From Albugo candida (taxonomy: Eukaryota; Oomycota; Peronosporomycetes; Albuginales; Albuginaceae), in contig CAJNAR010000150.1 in assembly GCA_905220665.1 (NCBI GenBank), positions 1 through 64,000 on the forward strand: 64,000 nt of DNA. Reading direction: 5' to 3'. The position numbers and the translations under genes were made by a program. Below, one piece after another: positions 46,081 to 56,712 of this stretch. A model generated the notes under the pieces. The model worked only from the letters and a program-made list of their open reading frames with translations, ran no database searches and was not told the origin of the DNA. Numbering within the stretch: the stretch's first letter is position 1; each line of letters begins with the position of its first letter.

Positions 46081-49000
46081 TTAAAACTCTTTCTTCAATT
46101 GCAGCGTGATGTTGTTAACCACTTCCAAACTTCTTGCTCCTATCAGCATATCGTCAACATACAAAGCAATATATGGGGAGTCATGTTCTCCATGTCGGAC
46201 GAAAATGCAAGAATCCGACTTGCATCGAAAAAACCCTAGCTTGATCTCAAATATATTTGAGATCAACTTGTACCATGTGACAGCTGCTTGCTTTAGGCCA
46301 TATAAAGTTCGGTTCAACTTGCAAACATGGTTTGGTTGAATCGATACTCTACTCCTTCTGGCGGCCAAATGAATAAATCTTCTTCCATAATTACATTAAG
46401 GAATGCCGTATCCACGCTATATTGCTGCACAAGATAACATCGGTGACAGCACAATGCCAAGAATACATGAATTGAATTCAAGCTTGCAGCAGGAGAGTAC
46501 GTCTCAAAGTAATCGATGCCTGACGTTTGTCGATAGCCAAGTGCGACAAGTCTTGCCTTATAACGTTGGATTTCTCCTTTGTCATTCTTCTTGATTGAAA
46601 ATACCCATTTGGTGCCGACCACTTTCTGACTTGATGTATGTTTTACTACGGTCCAAGTTGACTTTTTCTCCAAAGCTGCCAATTCCGCTTTGATAGCTTC
46701 AAGTCACTGCTCCACTTCTGGTGATTTCCGTACACCTTGATAGCAACTTGGTACTTGATGCATTAGCTTCTTCATCTTCGAGTCTGCATCGTTTCTTTGG
46801 TCGTCCATTATCTTCAACTGAATCGCTCTCATAAGGTACGATTGCATCAGAGAGACCACCGTCTATTAGTGCTAATTGTGGATTCCCTGTCAAATTTTAT
46901 CTTCCAGATGGCGTACCACAACGAATTATATCATCAGCATATCTTCTCTCCCTCGACATCAAATCCGTACTGGTGGAATCTTTCGTCAAAGCATTATCTT
47001 CAATGTCCATATCCATATCATGCGTTGTAGACACGTCGATCGGCGATGTTGATGATGGCTGTTGAGTTTCCTCCATTTCAACATCGACATGAACTCTTGA
47101 TACAATGTCATAAACTTGTACATCCTCATCATGGTCGCGGTCAATCCTCGTACCATACGTTTGGCTCAAATGACCATCCACCACTTGAACGTATTCAAAT
47201 TTGTTCGATTCTTCGAATACGACTGTTCGCACTACCACTAATTTGCTTGTTCTGGAATCGATCACTCGATAACCCTTTGTCATCTAGCTTTTGCCTCTTT
47301 GTCTTGTCGATGTGTGCTAAACCCTTGGAACCAAACACACAGAAGTTGCTCAAATTCGACCTTGTTTCAAAACAAACCTCAATAGGTGTCTTGGACTTCC
47401 AAACGGAGCATGTAATGCGATTAGTGATAGACGCAGCGGTGTTGACTTCTTCCGCCCACCACTGTTTATCAACATTATTCCGCGCTATCATTGATCGAGC
47501 TCGCTCCATCAGTGTACGGTTCATTCGCTCAGTTAACCCATTTTGTTGAGGTGAGTAAGGCGCAGTTGAAACGCCGGTATGTATAATCCCGGCGTTTCGA
47601 CAGAGGTATGTGAATTTTTTGTTGATGTACTCCCCCCCCCGTTGTCGGTTCGAATACACTTGATTCTTTTTTTTGGTTTGATTCTCCATCAACGCTTTAT
47701 ATTCCACAAACTTTTCGAACGCTTCACTCTTTGATGCGATTAAATTGGCCACAGTATATCTAGAAAAGTCGTTAATAAACGTGACAAGATACTTTGCAAC
47801 CATGTGTGATTTAATTTGCATGGGTGCCCATTACGTCACTGTGTATTAGTTCAAGAACCCTTGAGGTCTTAATTCCACTATTCTTTGATTTTGGGAATGA
47901 ATTCACAAGTAATTTTTCATTCATGCATCCTACACACATTTGATGATCATCCTCTGATTGAAATCCACGTCCATCCCATCGACACATTTTCTGACGTCTT
48001 TGAGATTCGACATCGATATATGTCCAAGGCGCGCATGCCATAATTCCAAATCTTATTTCGCATTTCTTGACTGGCATTCTCCATGCTGGACGAACATCGC
48101 AATGCGTATAATTTGCCTCTTTTCTTGAGATTTGTCACCAATTGACCGTTTTTCATGATGCTACACCATTGTCCTTCAAACTTAACTTTGAGTCCTCTTG
48201 ACACCAAAGCTAATACTGACAGTATTCGTCGCTTCATGACCGGTACTAATAGCACATCATAGACTTTCATTCGAGCTCCATTTTAGAGTGTAACAGGAAC
48301 AATTCCAATTTTTGTGGCTGTTAGCTGAAGGCCATTTGCTACAGTGATCTGAATCGATGATTTGAGTAGCTTGAGATCCGTGAATCCTTCTTTAAGTAGA
48401 CTCATGTGACATTGACCGCTGTCGATTTTGTCGACATTCGGAAATTCTATGACCAGTACGTCCACAGCCAAAACACTTTCCATCAAACTTTTGTGCTGCT
48501 CCATCCCGCTCTAAATTTTCCTCGTCTTTCTTTTCTGAACTGCTGTTCCGTTGCTTACAAAGCAAGCTCGCCGTATTCCTTCCGTTGCAGCGATTTATAT
48601 TCCTGTTGGATCATTTCTTTCTCTTGTACCATATCCATATTTGGTATGTTTTTTATGATATTTACGATTGAGTCGTATTCATCCGACAGAGTGCCTAATA
48701 GCAAGATGATTTGCTCATCTTGATCCAAATGGTCTACAATCGCAGCCATTCTTGTGCAAGTCTCCTCAAATTTCATGAGGTGCTCCAATGCATTTCCTCC
48801 CTTTTCCATTCTGAACTCGTGCACTTGTCGTCTTCTTTGTATGCGATTGTGCGTGTTTCGCCGAACAAAGAAGTTTTTCAAGATTTCCCACGCTTCAGCT
48901 ATCGCTGTGGCCGAACGGATCAATGACTGAAACTTTGGGCTGATGAGTGTCGCAATGATGGCAAAGGCCTTGACATCATTGACTTTCCACATTTTTATTG

Positions 49001-49145
49001 CTGGATCGCCCTCATTCGGAATCTTCAAGGCATCAATGTGTCCGTAGAGGTTCTTCCTCGCTAACCTCATGCGAACATTGATTTCCCATTCGAAATAATT
49101 GTCTTCGTGCAATATGTCACTCTGTTCCATCGAGTTTGGGCTCAT
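46081..49145 (-). pseudogene. Copia B gag-pol pseudogene
   Basis: Gag, 49145-48555, starts MSPNSMEQSDILHEDNYFEW and has the UBN2-type fold (AIIATLISPKFQSLIRSA, RRRQVHEFRMEKG, LLLGTLSDEYDSIV). The protease region is near 48440 (DSGQCHM, a degraded DSGA), followed by a GAG-pre-integrase segment at 48077-47947. Integrase core at 47821-47195: VTFINDFSRYTVANL, PYSPQQNGLTERMNRTLMER and the WWAEEVNTAASITNR tail. Reverse transcriptase at 46682-46081: GTKWVFSIKKND, VDTAFLNVIMEEDLFIWPP, LYGLKQAAVTWYKLI and the catalytic LYVDDML near 46160. At least six frame changes separate these blocks. Confidence 0.88.
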
Positions 49146-49149
49146 AACC
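49137..49149 (-). promoter_or_regulatory. Copia B primer-binding site overlapping the gag ATG
   Basis: GGTTATGAGCCCA on the minus strand abuts the 5' LTR. It is complementary to the TGGGCTCATAACC anticodon stem-loop of initiator tRNA-Met. Its internal ATG (49145-49143) is the start codon of Gag (MSPNSMEQ). Confidence 0.8.
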
Positions 49150-49314
49150 TATTGAAGTGAAGGGAGCTTTTACGGAAGATCGTTCGGGCCACGACGTTCG
49201 GTGTAGATTGGAAAGTACGTTTATTAAGTTTTAGATTGCTAACTACAGTAGATGTAATATTAGAGTCTTCAGCATGGCCTTTATTGTCCAATGTGGTCTA
49301 CACAAACATCAACA
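49150..49314 (-). repeat. Copia B 5' LTR
   Basis: 165 bp. It is flanked inside by the primer-binding site (49137-49149) and outside by AGCAT at 49315-49319. Confidence 0.92.
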
Positions 49315-49322
49315 AGCATATG

Positions 49323-49508
49323 TTTTGAGCACTTTTGATAAAATTTGGAAAGTAAGATATATTAAATGTAGGAGGTTCTTAGTTCACTTTACTAGCTAGT
49401 CTAAGCCTTCTCGTTCTAAACGCCCACAGCCACTAATTTATTGTCCAATAGCTGAAAGTTGATTAGCCTGATGTGTTCCACACTGGTTCAGGGACATCAG
49501 CTTCAATA
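49323..49508 (-). repeat. Copia C 3' LTR
   Basis: 186 bp, TATTGAAGCTGATG at its start and GTGCTCAAAA at its end in element orientation. It differs from the 5' LTR by a single T/C near 49377. Confidence 0.94.
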
Positions 49509-50984
49509 CTCCCCTGGACGATAAATTCTTAATGTTGGACTTAATCAGAAGTTGTTCAAATTTCTTCGTCGGCACTGGCTTGGTCAGAAAATCAGCCAAC
49601 TGATACCTGGTGTCAATGTATTGAAGCTTGATCTTTTGGCCTTTATTTATTCACGGACAAAATGGTACCGTATGTCGATATGCTTCGCTCGACTCTGGTA
49701 TCCATCGTTGTTGGCAATTGCAATTGCACTTTGGTTGTCTTCATGAATGACCACTGAATCATCGATCCTCACCTTTAACTCTGATAATAAACTTTTGACC
49801 CACATGACTTCCTGTATGCATAACGAGATAGCAATGTACTCAGCTTCGGCTGTGCTGAGAGCCACACTCTGCTGTACTTTTGATTTAAATATCACTGGAG
49901 AGTTATTTATCATCACCATTATACCGGAGGTTGATCTTCTTGTCTCCTTGTCGCTTGCCCAGTCCGCATCACTGTAAGCACTGACTTCGATATTTCCTGG
50001 CATAGCCTCATAACATATTCCTTTCATTGCGGTTGATTTCAGGTAACGCAAAACACGGATTGCTGCATTCCAGTGTTGTTCACTTGGTTGCTCCAGGTGT
50101 CGACTGAGCTGGCAAACCGTGAAAGCAATATCTGGTCTTGTGCCCGTTGCGATGTACAGAAGAGAGCCGACAAGTGAGCGATATGGTCGGTTTTCCATTC
50201 TCAAATCTTTTTCTTCTGATTTCGTCAAGTAAAGCCCCGGAACATTTGGATTATATACTGACTTCGCGTTTACTTGGTTGAACTTCTCGACCATTCTCCG
50301 TATGCAAGCTGCTTGACTAATCTTCATTTGTCGCAGTTCTTGTTTGTATTCCACTTCAATACTAAGGATAAATCGCACCTTTCCCAGGATCTTTAGACTG
50401 AAGTGACTCGAAAGTTCGTTTGCAACTTTCTTGATCGAGTCGATGGTTTTGGCTCCGATCAGCATGTCATCGACATATAATGTGACATAAACCCATGACA
50501 TGGAATCTTTGCGTACAAACATACATGAGTCTGATAGACATTTTGTAAACCCCATCTGAGCAAATACAGTTGATATTGTCTTGAACCAAGTCACAGCTGC
50601 TTGTTTAAGTCCATATAGACTTCGATTGAGCTTGAAAATTTGGTTTGGCTTGCTTTCAACACCTTGAGGTGGATAGATGAACACATCTTCTTCCAGATAA
50701 CCGTTAAGAAAGGCCGTATCAGCATCATACTGATGAATGGTAAGACCTTGATGGCAGCAGATTGCCAGGAAAATACGAATTGAGTTTAAATTCGCGACTG
50801 GGGAACACGTATCTGTGTAGTCAACACCATAAGTTTGTCGATATCCTAGTGCCACCAATCTTGCCTTAAACCGCTCAACTTCACCGTCTTCGTTTCATTT
50901 AATTGTAAAAACCCATTTGGTTCCGATAGCTTTTTTGTCTGGCTTTTTCGTTACGGCCGTCCACGTTTGTTTTTTGTTTAGTGC
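49509..50984 (-). pseudogene. Copia C reverse transcriptase and RNase H (403 codons open from 50858)
   Basis: After the stop at 50985, KWVFTIK is followed by a TGA near 50897. The frame is then open from about 50894 to 49647: RLVALGYRQTYGVDY, YDADTAFLNGYLEEDVFIYPP, LYGLKQAAVTWFKTI and the catalytic YVDDMLIGAK near 50470. RNase H has VSAYSDADWASDKETRR near 49980, ALSTAEAEYIAISLC near 49850, HEDNQSAIAIAN near 49735 and AKHIDIRYHFVRE. A frameshift at 49647 separates the last segment LADFLTKPVPTKKFEQLL (49595-49545). Confidence 0.92.
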
Positions 50985-51920
50985 TTAAAGCTCGGCCTGA
51001 ATCGCAGTATACCATAATTCCGATTGAGGTGACTCCAGGGCCTCTTGATAGGATGATGGAGCTTCTATCGCTGCATCTCCTTGTTCGTATTCAATACGAT
51101 ATCTTTTGGATGGACGATTCATGGTATTAGAATTTGTTACTGGAACGATAGAAGTAGACGATTCCACTGGTACTATTGCTTGCGACGGTTGATCTGGTGG
51201 AAGTGCCAAGGGGACATCGTGCCCAGTTTGAGGGTTTCCAGAAACCGGGTAGCTTTCGAAATTATCCAGTCTCCCCCTGGGCACAATGGCCTGAATAGTG
51301 CTAAAATCGTCTTCCGTAAAATCCATATCGACGTTGGGAGATGTCTGGTAAGCATCCAAAGAGCGCTGCCAGTGAGTCGAATATCCCGTCAAATCTTCGT
51401 TCGCATTTGTTGACGCTTCAGTCGGATCTACATCCATGCTCTCGACATGCGGAATTGTCCTGATCGGTATTTGTTCGCTTACTTCGTCACACTGACAATC
51501 ATTTCGATTTTGTTCGGATGATTTATCTCCAATAACAACCTCAACATATTTTGTCTCGGCTGATTCTTGAAATTGCGCTGAACGAGTAATCTCGATTTTC
51601 TGCGACTCAAAATTCCATACGCGGAATCCTTTCATATTGTCCGAACATCCGAGGAACATCCATTTGATCGCCTTCTTGTCCAACTTCATCCGTCGTGATT
51701 TCTCAATATGAGCAAAACCTCGAGCACCAAATACACGTAAATAAGTAAGACATGGCTTGCTCCCAAAACACATCTCGTATGGTGTCTTTTCTGGGTAGGC
51801 GGCGCATGGAACTCGATTGGTGATATAAACTGCGGTATTCATGGCTTCAGCCCACCACTTCTTCTCTACTTGCATGTGATTCATCATGGATCTCGCACGT
51901 TCCGTGATGGTCCGATTCAT
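50985..51920 (-). pseudogene. Copia C integrase C-half and linker (311 codons open)
   Basis: It resumes the integrase in the second frame (SAGIIHQTTVPYSPQQNG just upstream, then MNRTITERARSMMNHMQ), containing the catalytic Glu of the core and WWAEAMNTAVYITNRVPC. GFAHIEKSRRMKLDKKAIK and an acidic, low-complexity linker (residues about 130-260) follow, then the start of the RT region SYQEALESPQSELWYTAIQAEL. A TAA at 50985 replaces what should be a codon just before the RT proper. Confidence 0.9.
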
Positions 51921-51924
51921 TCGT

Positions 51925-53631
51925 TCAGCCAGTCCATTTTGCTGTGGCGAATACGGAACTGTTGTTTGGTGTATAATACCGGCACTTGCAAATATTCACA
52001 AATCGAGTGTTGATAAATTCGCCACCATTGTCGGTTCGGATACACTTAATTTTCGAATTCAGTTGGTTTTCCATCATTGCTTTGAAATCGAGGAACCGAT
52101 CGATCACTTCAGATTTGTGTCGAATGAAAGATGACACTACATACCTAGAGTAATCATCAATTAAAGTTACCATAAATCTTGCTCCACCTTGAGATTTCGT
52201 TTCCATTGGTCCCATTACGTCACTATGTATAAGTTGAAGAACGGACTTGCTCTTTACTTGACCATAGCGTGACTTTGGGAACGGGTGCACAAAAGATTTC
52301 CCATTGATACATCCTTCACAAACGACTTCTTCGTCTTTTTCTCCTTTTGACATCGAGTTCATCTTGAAACCATCAACGCAGTGCTTCAAAGCTTCAATAT
52401 TCTTGGTAGGTAAATGTCCCAATCGGGCATGCCATACACTGGAACTTGATGATTGTTGATCATGTATCTCTTTACCAGAAGTGCTAACAAGTGCTAATTC
52501 ATTTATAGCACATTCCATCACATAAACCTTCCCCATTTTTGTGACTTGAGTTACAATTCGTTCATTGTCTCTGATTTCACAAACTCCTCTTCGAAAAGAG
52601 ACATTAAGTCCTTTTTCTGCTAATGCTGGGATAGATAGCAATCGGCGATCCAAATCTGGTACATATAGTACATCTTCAATACGAATTGGAGTTTTGTTTT
52701 TCAGAATAACTGGAACTGTACCAATGTCTCCTGCTGAAACTTTGTTTCCATTGGCAATAGAGATATACGTTTGGTTCTTGAGTGGTCGGAGTTCACTGAA
52801 CTCTTCTTTGAATGGGCACATATGGCTGCTTGCTCCACTATCGAGCAGCCAACCTTCAGCCATGTCTTCACACACTGTGAATGCTTGTTCATTGTACTGT
52901 TTCTTGTGTTGCACATTCTTCCAACAGTCAGCCTTTTTATGTCCACATTTGTTACAGTGATAACATTTTCCTTCGAATTTGTAACTCTTTTGAAAAGACT
53001 TTCTTGCGTCGAATCTTTCCGACTTCTTCATTGCTTTTGCTTTTAGAGCAATTTCTCCTGTCTCTTTTTTCACCAATAGTGCATATTCTCGATGCAGCAT
53101 TTCTTTTGCTTGAAAAAGATCCATCCCTTGCACATTTTCAATAATTTTGATTATGGGATCGTACTCATCCGAGAGACTCCCAAGTAATATTACTAATTGC
53201 TCATCCATACTAATTACATCCCCACAAGCTTGCATCGAAAGGCATAATTCATGTAATTTCATAAAATGTTCCATGATATTCTGACTCTTTTCCATTCGGA
53301 ATTCATGAAGTCTTCGCCGGTTTCGTACTCTGTTGTGTATACTATTTCGAAGGTAAAAGTTCTTTAGAATCTCCCATAACTGAGAGGTTTTACAAGCGCC
53401 TCTGATCATTACCTGGAGACTCGGGCTGATTGACATTGAAATGATTGCGAAGGCTTTAAGGTCGTTGACTTTCCAGATTGCCAAAGCTGCAGGATCTTCG
53501 CTGAGTGACTCCGACTTGTCGATATGATGCAGCAAACCCTTCATCAGCTTCATACGCGCGTTGAACTCCCATCTAAAGTAATAGTCCTCGCCAAGGAGTT
53601 CGTCGACCGCGTTCTGAGTATTTGGGCTCAT
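51925..53631 (-). pseudogene. Copia C Gag, zinc knuckle, protease and integrase N-half (568 codons open)
   Basis: Gag, residues 1-190, is UBN2-like (ELLGEDYYFRWEFNARMKL, AIISMSISPSLQVMI, RRRLHEFRMEKS, LLGSLSDEYDPII). The CCHC knuckle CYHCNKCGHKKADCW is near residue 225. The protease active site WLLDSGASSHMC is near residue 260. The GAG-pre-integrase zinc region WHARLGHLPTKNIEA with CEGCINGKSF spans about residues 400-450. The integrase core has LIHSDVMGPM (Asp) near 475 and CIRTDNGGEF (Asp) near 537. After NICK a two-base loss (expected AAGAGTGCC reads AAGTGCC, near 51990) throws the frame, ending at 51925. Confidence 0.92.
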
Positions 53632-53635
53632 AACC
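53623..53635 (-). promoter_or_regulatory. Copia C primer-binding site overlapping the gag-pol ATG
   Basis: GGTTATGAGCCCA on the minus strand, directly after the 5' LTR, is complementary to the initiator tRNA-Met anticodon stem-loop. The internal ATG at 53631-53629 starts the 568-codon gag-pol frame (MSPNTQN). Confidence 0.85.
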
Positions 53636-53821
53636 TTTTGAGCACTTTTGATAAAATTTGGAAAGTAAGATATATTAAATGTAGGAGGTCCTTAGTTCAC
53701 TTTACTAGCTAGTCTAAGCCTTCTCGTTCTAAACGCCCACAGCCACTAATTTATTGTCCAATAGCTGAAAGTTGATTAGCCTGATGTGTTCCACACTGGT
53801 TCAGGGACATCAGCTTCAATA
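53636..53821 (-). repeat. Copia C 5' LTR
   Basis: 186 bp, nearly identical to 49323-49508. It is bounded inside by the primer-binding site at 53623-53635 and outside by ATATG. Confidence 0.94.
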
Positions 53822-53823
53822 AT

Positions 53824-54320
53824 ATGATTGACCTCATTATAAAAAATGATCAATCGACTAATACCATACTTTTCTGACGTAGCAATGATAAATTGGCTTA
53901 CGTATCTCGATTGTTTGTTCGCATTGACACTTATCATTCGCTCACCTTTAACGTACTACATGTATGTGAAATTGGACAGCTTAAAGGGGGAGTTTTTGTA
54001 ATCGTGCGACCATTAACATTCCACATGTGTAGTAATCAGGCTAATCGATCACTGAAAGCAAAGCATTGTAGGAAACAATTCAAGATGTTGTCCTTTGAAT
54101 TTGTAGAACAGGTATCCAGATTCCCCAAAGCAACCAATTATAACGTTTGCCTCACTTTCATTGATCAGATATTCCATACCCGTTTTAGCGATGCGAACCG
54201 TTTTGATTCTCGCATCTTAATCCACTAATCCATCACTGAATGATCTTTTTTCCAATTACCAGCAAGTTGGGCTGAAAAAGCTTGATGAAAGCTCAACGGA
54301 ATGTCAATCAAGGGATGATC
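53824..54320 (+). pseudogene. Unidentified ORF remnant interrupted by the copia pair
   Basis: From ATG at 53824 the frame reads 17 codons (MIDLIIKNDQSTNTILF), a TGA at 53875, then 117 codons without a stop to 54228 (SNDKLAYVSRLFVRIDTYHS, FNVLHVCEIGQLKGGVFVIV, MLSFEFVEQVSRFPKATNYN, TFIDQIFHTRFSDANRFD). A second frame continues with NYQQVGLKKLDESSTECQS to about 54320. Composition and length argue for a former protein-coding gene. I do not recognise the family. The copia B/C insertions separate its start from the seven codons at 45439-45459. Confidence 0.5.
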
Positions 54321-54804
54321 TTGATAAATAGATAACACGCGCTTTTTGAAGCGAGTATCTCATTGCTCCATACAATGCGGTACTAAATATAGCCAGAAGT
54401 ACAACTTATACGTAGAGCTTTAGTAACTAGGTCATCGAATGGAGAAGGCGGCTTTCAAGCAACAGAACCAATAGCAAAGAACCAGTTGTCTTTGATACGA
54501 TACGTGACCGCTGTAACACGCCTTGCAGTACTTCATTCGCTCCATAGGATTAAATGAAAACCATCGCAGAAAAGAGAGTTAGATTGCATAAAAATTCCAA
54601 CTAATTAAATAGACAGATTTCGGTAAGTACTTGAATCCAATTCGGCATCTACGGCAGATACATTATAGCGAACAACTGCAGTGTATCACGATGAGCTCTG
54701 AGGCAAACGTACAAAATTTAGAGTCCGTCCCAATTTTCCAGGTCGTTATGTTATGAATTTATACACTCGAAATGTTAATACGAAAGCACGTTTATATAGC
54801 TATG
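54321..54804. other. Intergenic, nothing recognised
   Basis: AT-rich sequence between the ORF remnant and the left end of the DDE transposon. Only short frames are present. Confidence 0.5.
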
Positions 54805-54833
54805 TAGTGCGAGACACCTATAACCATCAAGTC
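54805..54833 (+). repeat. DDE transposon copy 1 left TIR
   Basis: It begins with TA then GTGC and ends with CTATAACCATCAA. It pairs with the right TIR at 57596-57624 with five mismatches in 27 bp. Confidence 0.8.
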
Positions 54834-55623
54834 CTGATTTTTCACGGCCAAATTCGAAATTTTAATTTTAAGCAGCCTATACTCTCAACCTGACAAAAAC
54901 TTGCTTCTCAGCCAATCAGGATTAGCGTAGCTCAATGTAGAAAACATTATATATAATATATTTCTTGGTTATTTTTTTTTTCGCGTTCACCTTACGTTTA
55001 TCATTGCACCCCGTCGCTACCACCACAATGGCACCACCCAAAAAACGTTCACAGCGGCTGAAACCAGCCAGGGCATCGAAAAAAGTTCGAATTGAGGCTG
55101 TCAGAACGATATGCGACCCTAGCAATTTTGACAGAAAACTTGGCCAGCCACCCGATTTCAATAAGCCAATTTTTTGGCCTGCTGATATGGAGGTGGAAGT
55201 GGACGAAGATTCAGAGCCTGAGGTCGAAGAGGCTAAGGGTTTCACTGATAATGAAGCAGACTCTGCCGCACTGAAATTACACTTTATTTCGAACCGTCCG
55301 GGTCGGTACATTGGGAATTCGAGCCGTACTCAACGAAGAAAACGTGCAGAAAACCGCAATGCTGCACTTGGTTCTCGCCGACTTTAGACATACTTCAATT
55401 TATCACTCAAGATGCACAAGCTGGACCAGACAATGAGAACGAAAGCAGAAAATCTGATGACGAGGATGAGGATGATAACAAAATTGATGACATGACCGAG
55501 GGACACCTGGCCGCTGGAATGTTGAAACTTGACCAGGAGGCCAAACAGACAACCAACAAAGCTCAACGTGCACGACTGGCTGCTATCGCATCTTACTTCC
55601 GTCTCCTTTTAAAGGGCTATCCT

Positions 55624-55690
55624 GTAAGTTGAGGTTGTTAATTTTTTGTATTGACATTTCATTAATTGATGATGCTCATTTGTTTAAAAG
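55624..55690 (+). other. Intron in the DDE transposase gene (67 bp)
   Basis: Donor GTAAGT at 55624 and acceptor TTTAAAAG ending at 55690. Removing it joins GYP to LQASEVVSQAVGKG in frame, while the unspliced sequence hits stops. A pyrimidine-rich region with a TTGAT/TTAAT branch-like element lies inside. Confidence 0.7.
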
Positions 55691-56644
55691 CTTCAAGCCT
55701 CGGAAGTCGTTTCCCAGGCAGTCGGTAAAGGATCATGTTTTTGTCGATTGCTTCGCACTTGGGGAACCATGTACTTCGCCACTGGTGATCTTCCGCACAG
55801 CAAGAAAGGCCGACATATCAAGTCACGCAGCCTTTTGATGGGTGAAGATATTTTTGCTAGAGTTCGATTGTATCTCCGTCAGAACAAGTGCAAAATTGAC
55901 GCGCTGAATTCACCGAGCATGTCAATCATCAAATTCTTCCCAATGCAGGGAGCACCAAAGTGATTTCTGGTAAAACCGCAATCCGATGGATGCAGAGGCT
56001 GATACTACAGTATTCCGAAGTTCGCAAAGGAATGTTCGTGGATGGTCACGAACGCCCCGACGTTTTTGAATACCGTACTATCTTCTTGAAGCGCATGGCG
56101 GATCTTGAAGTGCAGATGCCAATTTTCTCAGGGAAGGAGATGGAGATTGAAACCTGGCCAGTGCGAGAGCCTATCATTCTTGTAACACACGATGAAAGCA
56201 CCTTCGCGGCACACGATGGTCAGCAACCACTTCGAAAAAAAAGAGCTGAGATCAATCCATGTCAGCGAATTCTTGTCTGATGTTGGGGATCACCTATCAC
56301 TGAGTGATCTGAAGCAGCTCGAGCATCCTAGCATCCCGAAAGAAGCGTGTGTTATTATGCATACTGGCAAGAATTATGATGGGTGGTGGACTTGTGAAGA
56401 ACTTTTCAAACACGTGAGAGATCGTGCAATTCCAATTTTTGAGGCACAGTACCTCATATCCAAAGCCCTCTTTGCATTTGACAATGCTGCAAGTCATGCT
56501 GCATTTTCTACTGATGCCCTTGTCGGGAAAAGAATGAATTTGGGATCAGGTGGAAATAGCCGAAGATGCGCAATGGGAGAATAAAAGATGGCACAGTTCA
56601 TCCAATGTGCTTCCCTGAAACTCATCCTGATGTTACTCTTCGAG

Positions 56645-56712
56645 GTGAAAGAGCGATTGAGTTGAAATCCTATCCATTGAATCATGTTGTTCAACCCTTC
56701 TATCTCTTTCAG
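56645..56712 (+). other. Second probable intron in the DDE transposase gene (68 bp)
   Basis: Donor GTGAAA at 56645 after CTTCGAG and acceptor CTTTCAG ending at 56712. It removes a segment with stops between DVTLRG and the conserved LPKGLKVVLAERGLW. The length matches the first intron. Splicing at exactly these sites leaves the frame one base off, so either a decay indel is present or the true sites differ slightly. Confidence 0.5.

Larger units (their letters stand above)
45460..49314 (-). mobile_element. Copia element B, RNase H deleted
   Basis: A Ty1/copia element of 3.86 kb on the minus strand. LTRs lie at 49150-49314 (5') and 45460-45625 (3'), starting TGTTGATG and ending CTTCAATA in element orientation. 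The 5-bp target duplication AGCAT is perfect at 45455-45459 and 49315-49319. The primer-binding site matches half initiator tRNA-Met, and a polypurine tract (CGAGGGAGAG, minus strand) precedes the 3' LTR. LTRs differ by roughly 8 percent. Coding frames are broken, and the region between reverse transcriptase and the element end is shortened by deletion of RNase H. Confidence 0.93.
49323..53821 (-). mobile_element. Copia element C, youngest LTR pair, broken frames
   Basis: A Ty1/copia element of 4.50 kb on the minus strand. LTRs of 186 bp at 53636-53821 (5') and 49323-49508 (3') differ at one position that I can see. The 5-bp target duplication ATATG is perfect at 49318-49322 and 53822-53826. 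The half-tRNA-Met primer-binding site abuts the 5' LTR, and a polypurine tract (CCAGGGGAG, minus strand) abuts the 3' LTR. All domains are present in copia order but interrupted by two frameshifts and two stops. It sits 8 bp from copia B, and its target duplication overlaps that of B by two bases. Confidence 0.95.

Noticed and set aside
47046..47549. Plus-strand 167-codon frame over copia B integrase
   Set aside because: Antisense shadow of the integrase frame, with no ATG context or motif of its own.
52565..53144. Plus-strand frames of 87-131 codons over copia C gag
   Set aside because: Antisense shadows of the long gag-pol frame.
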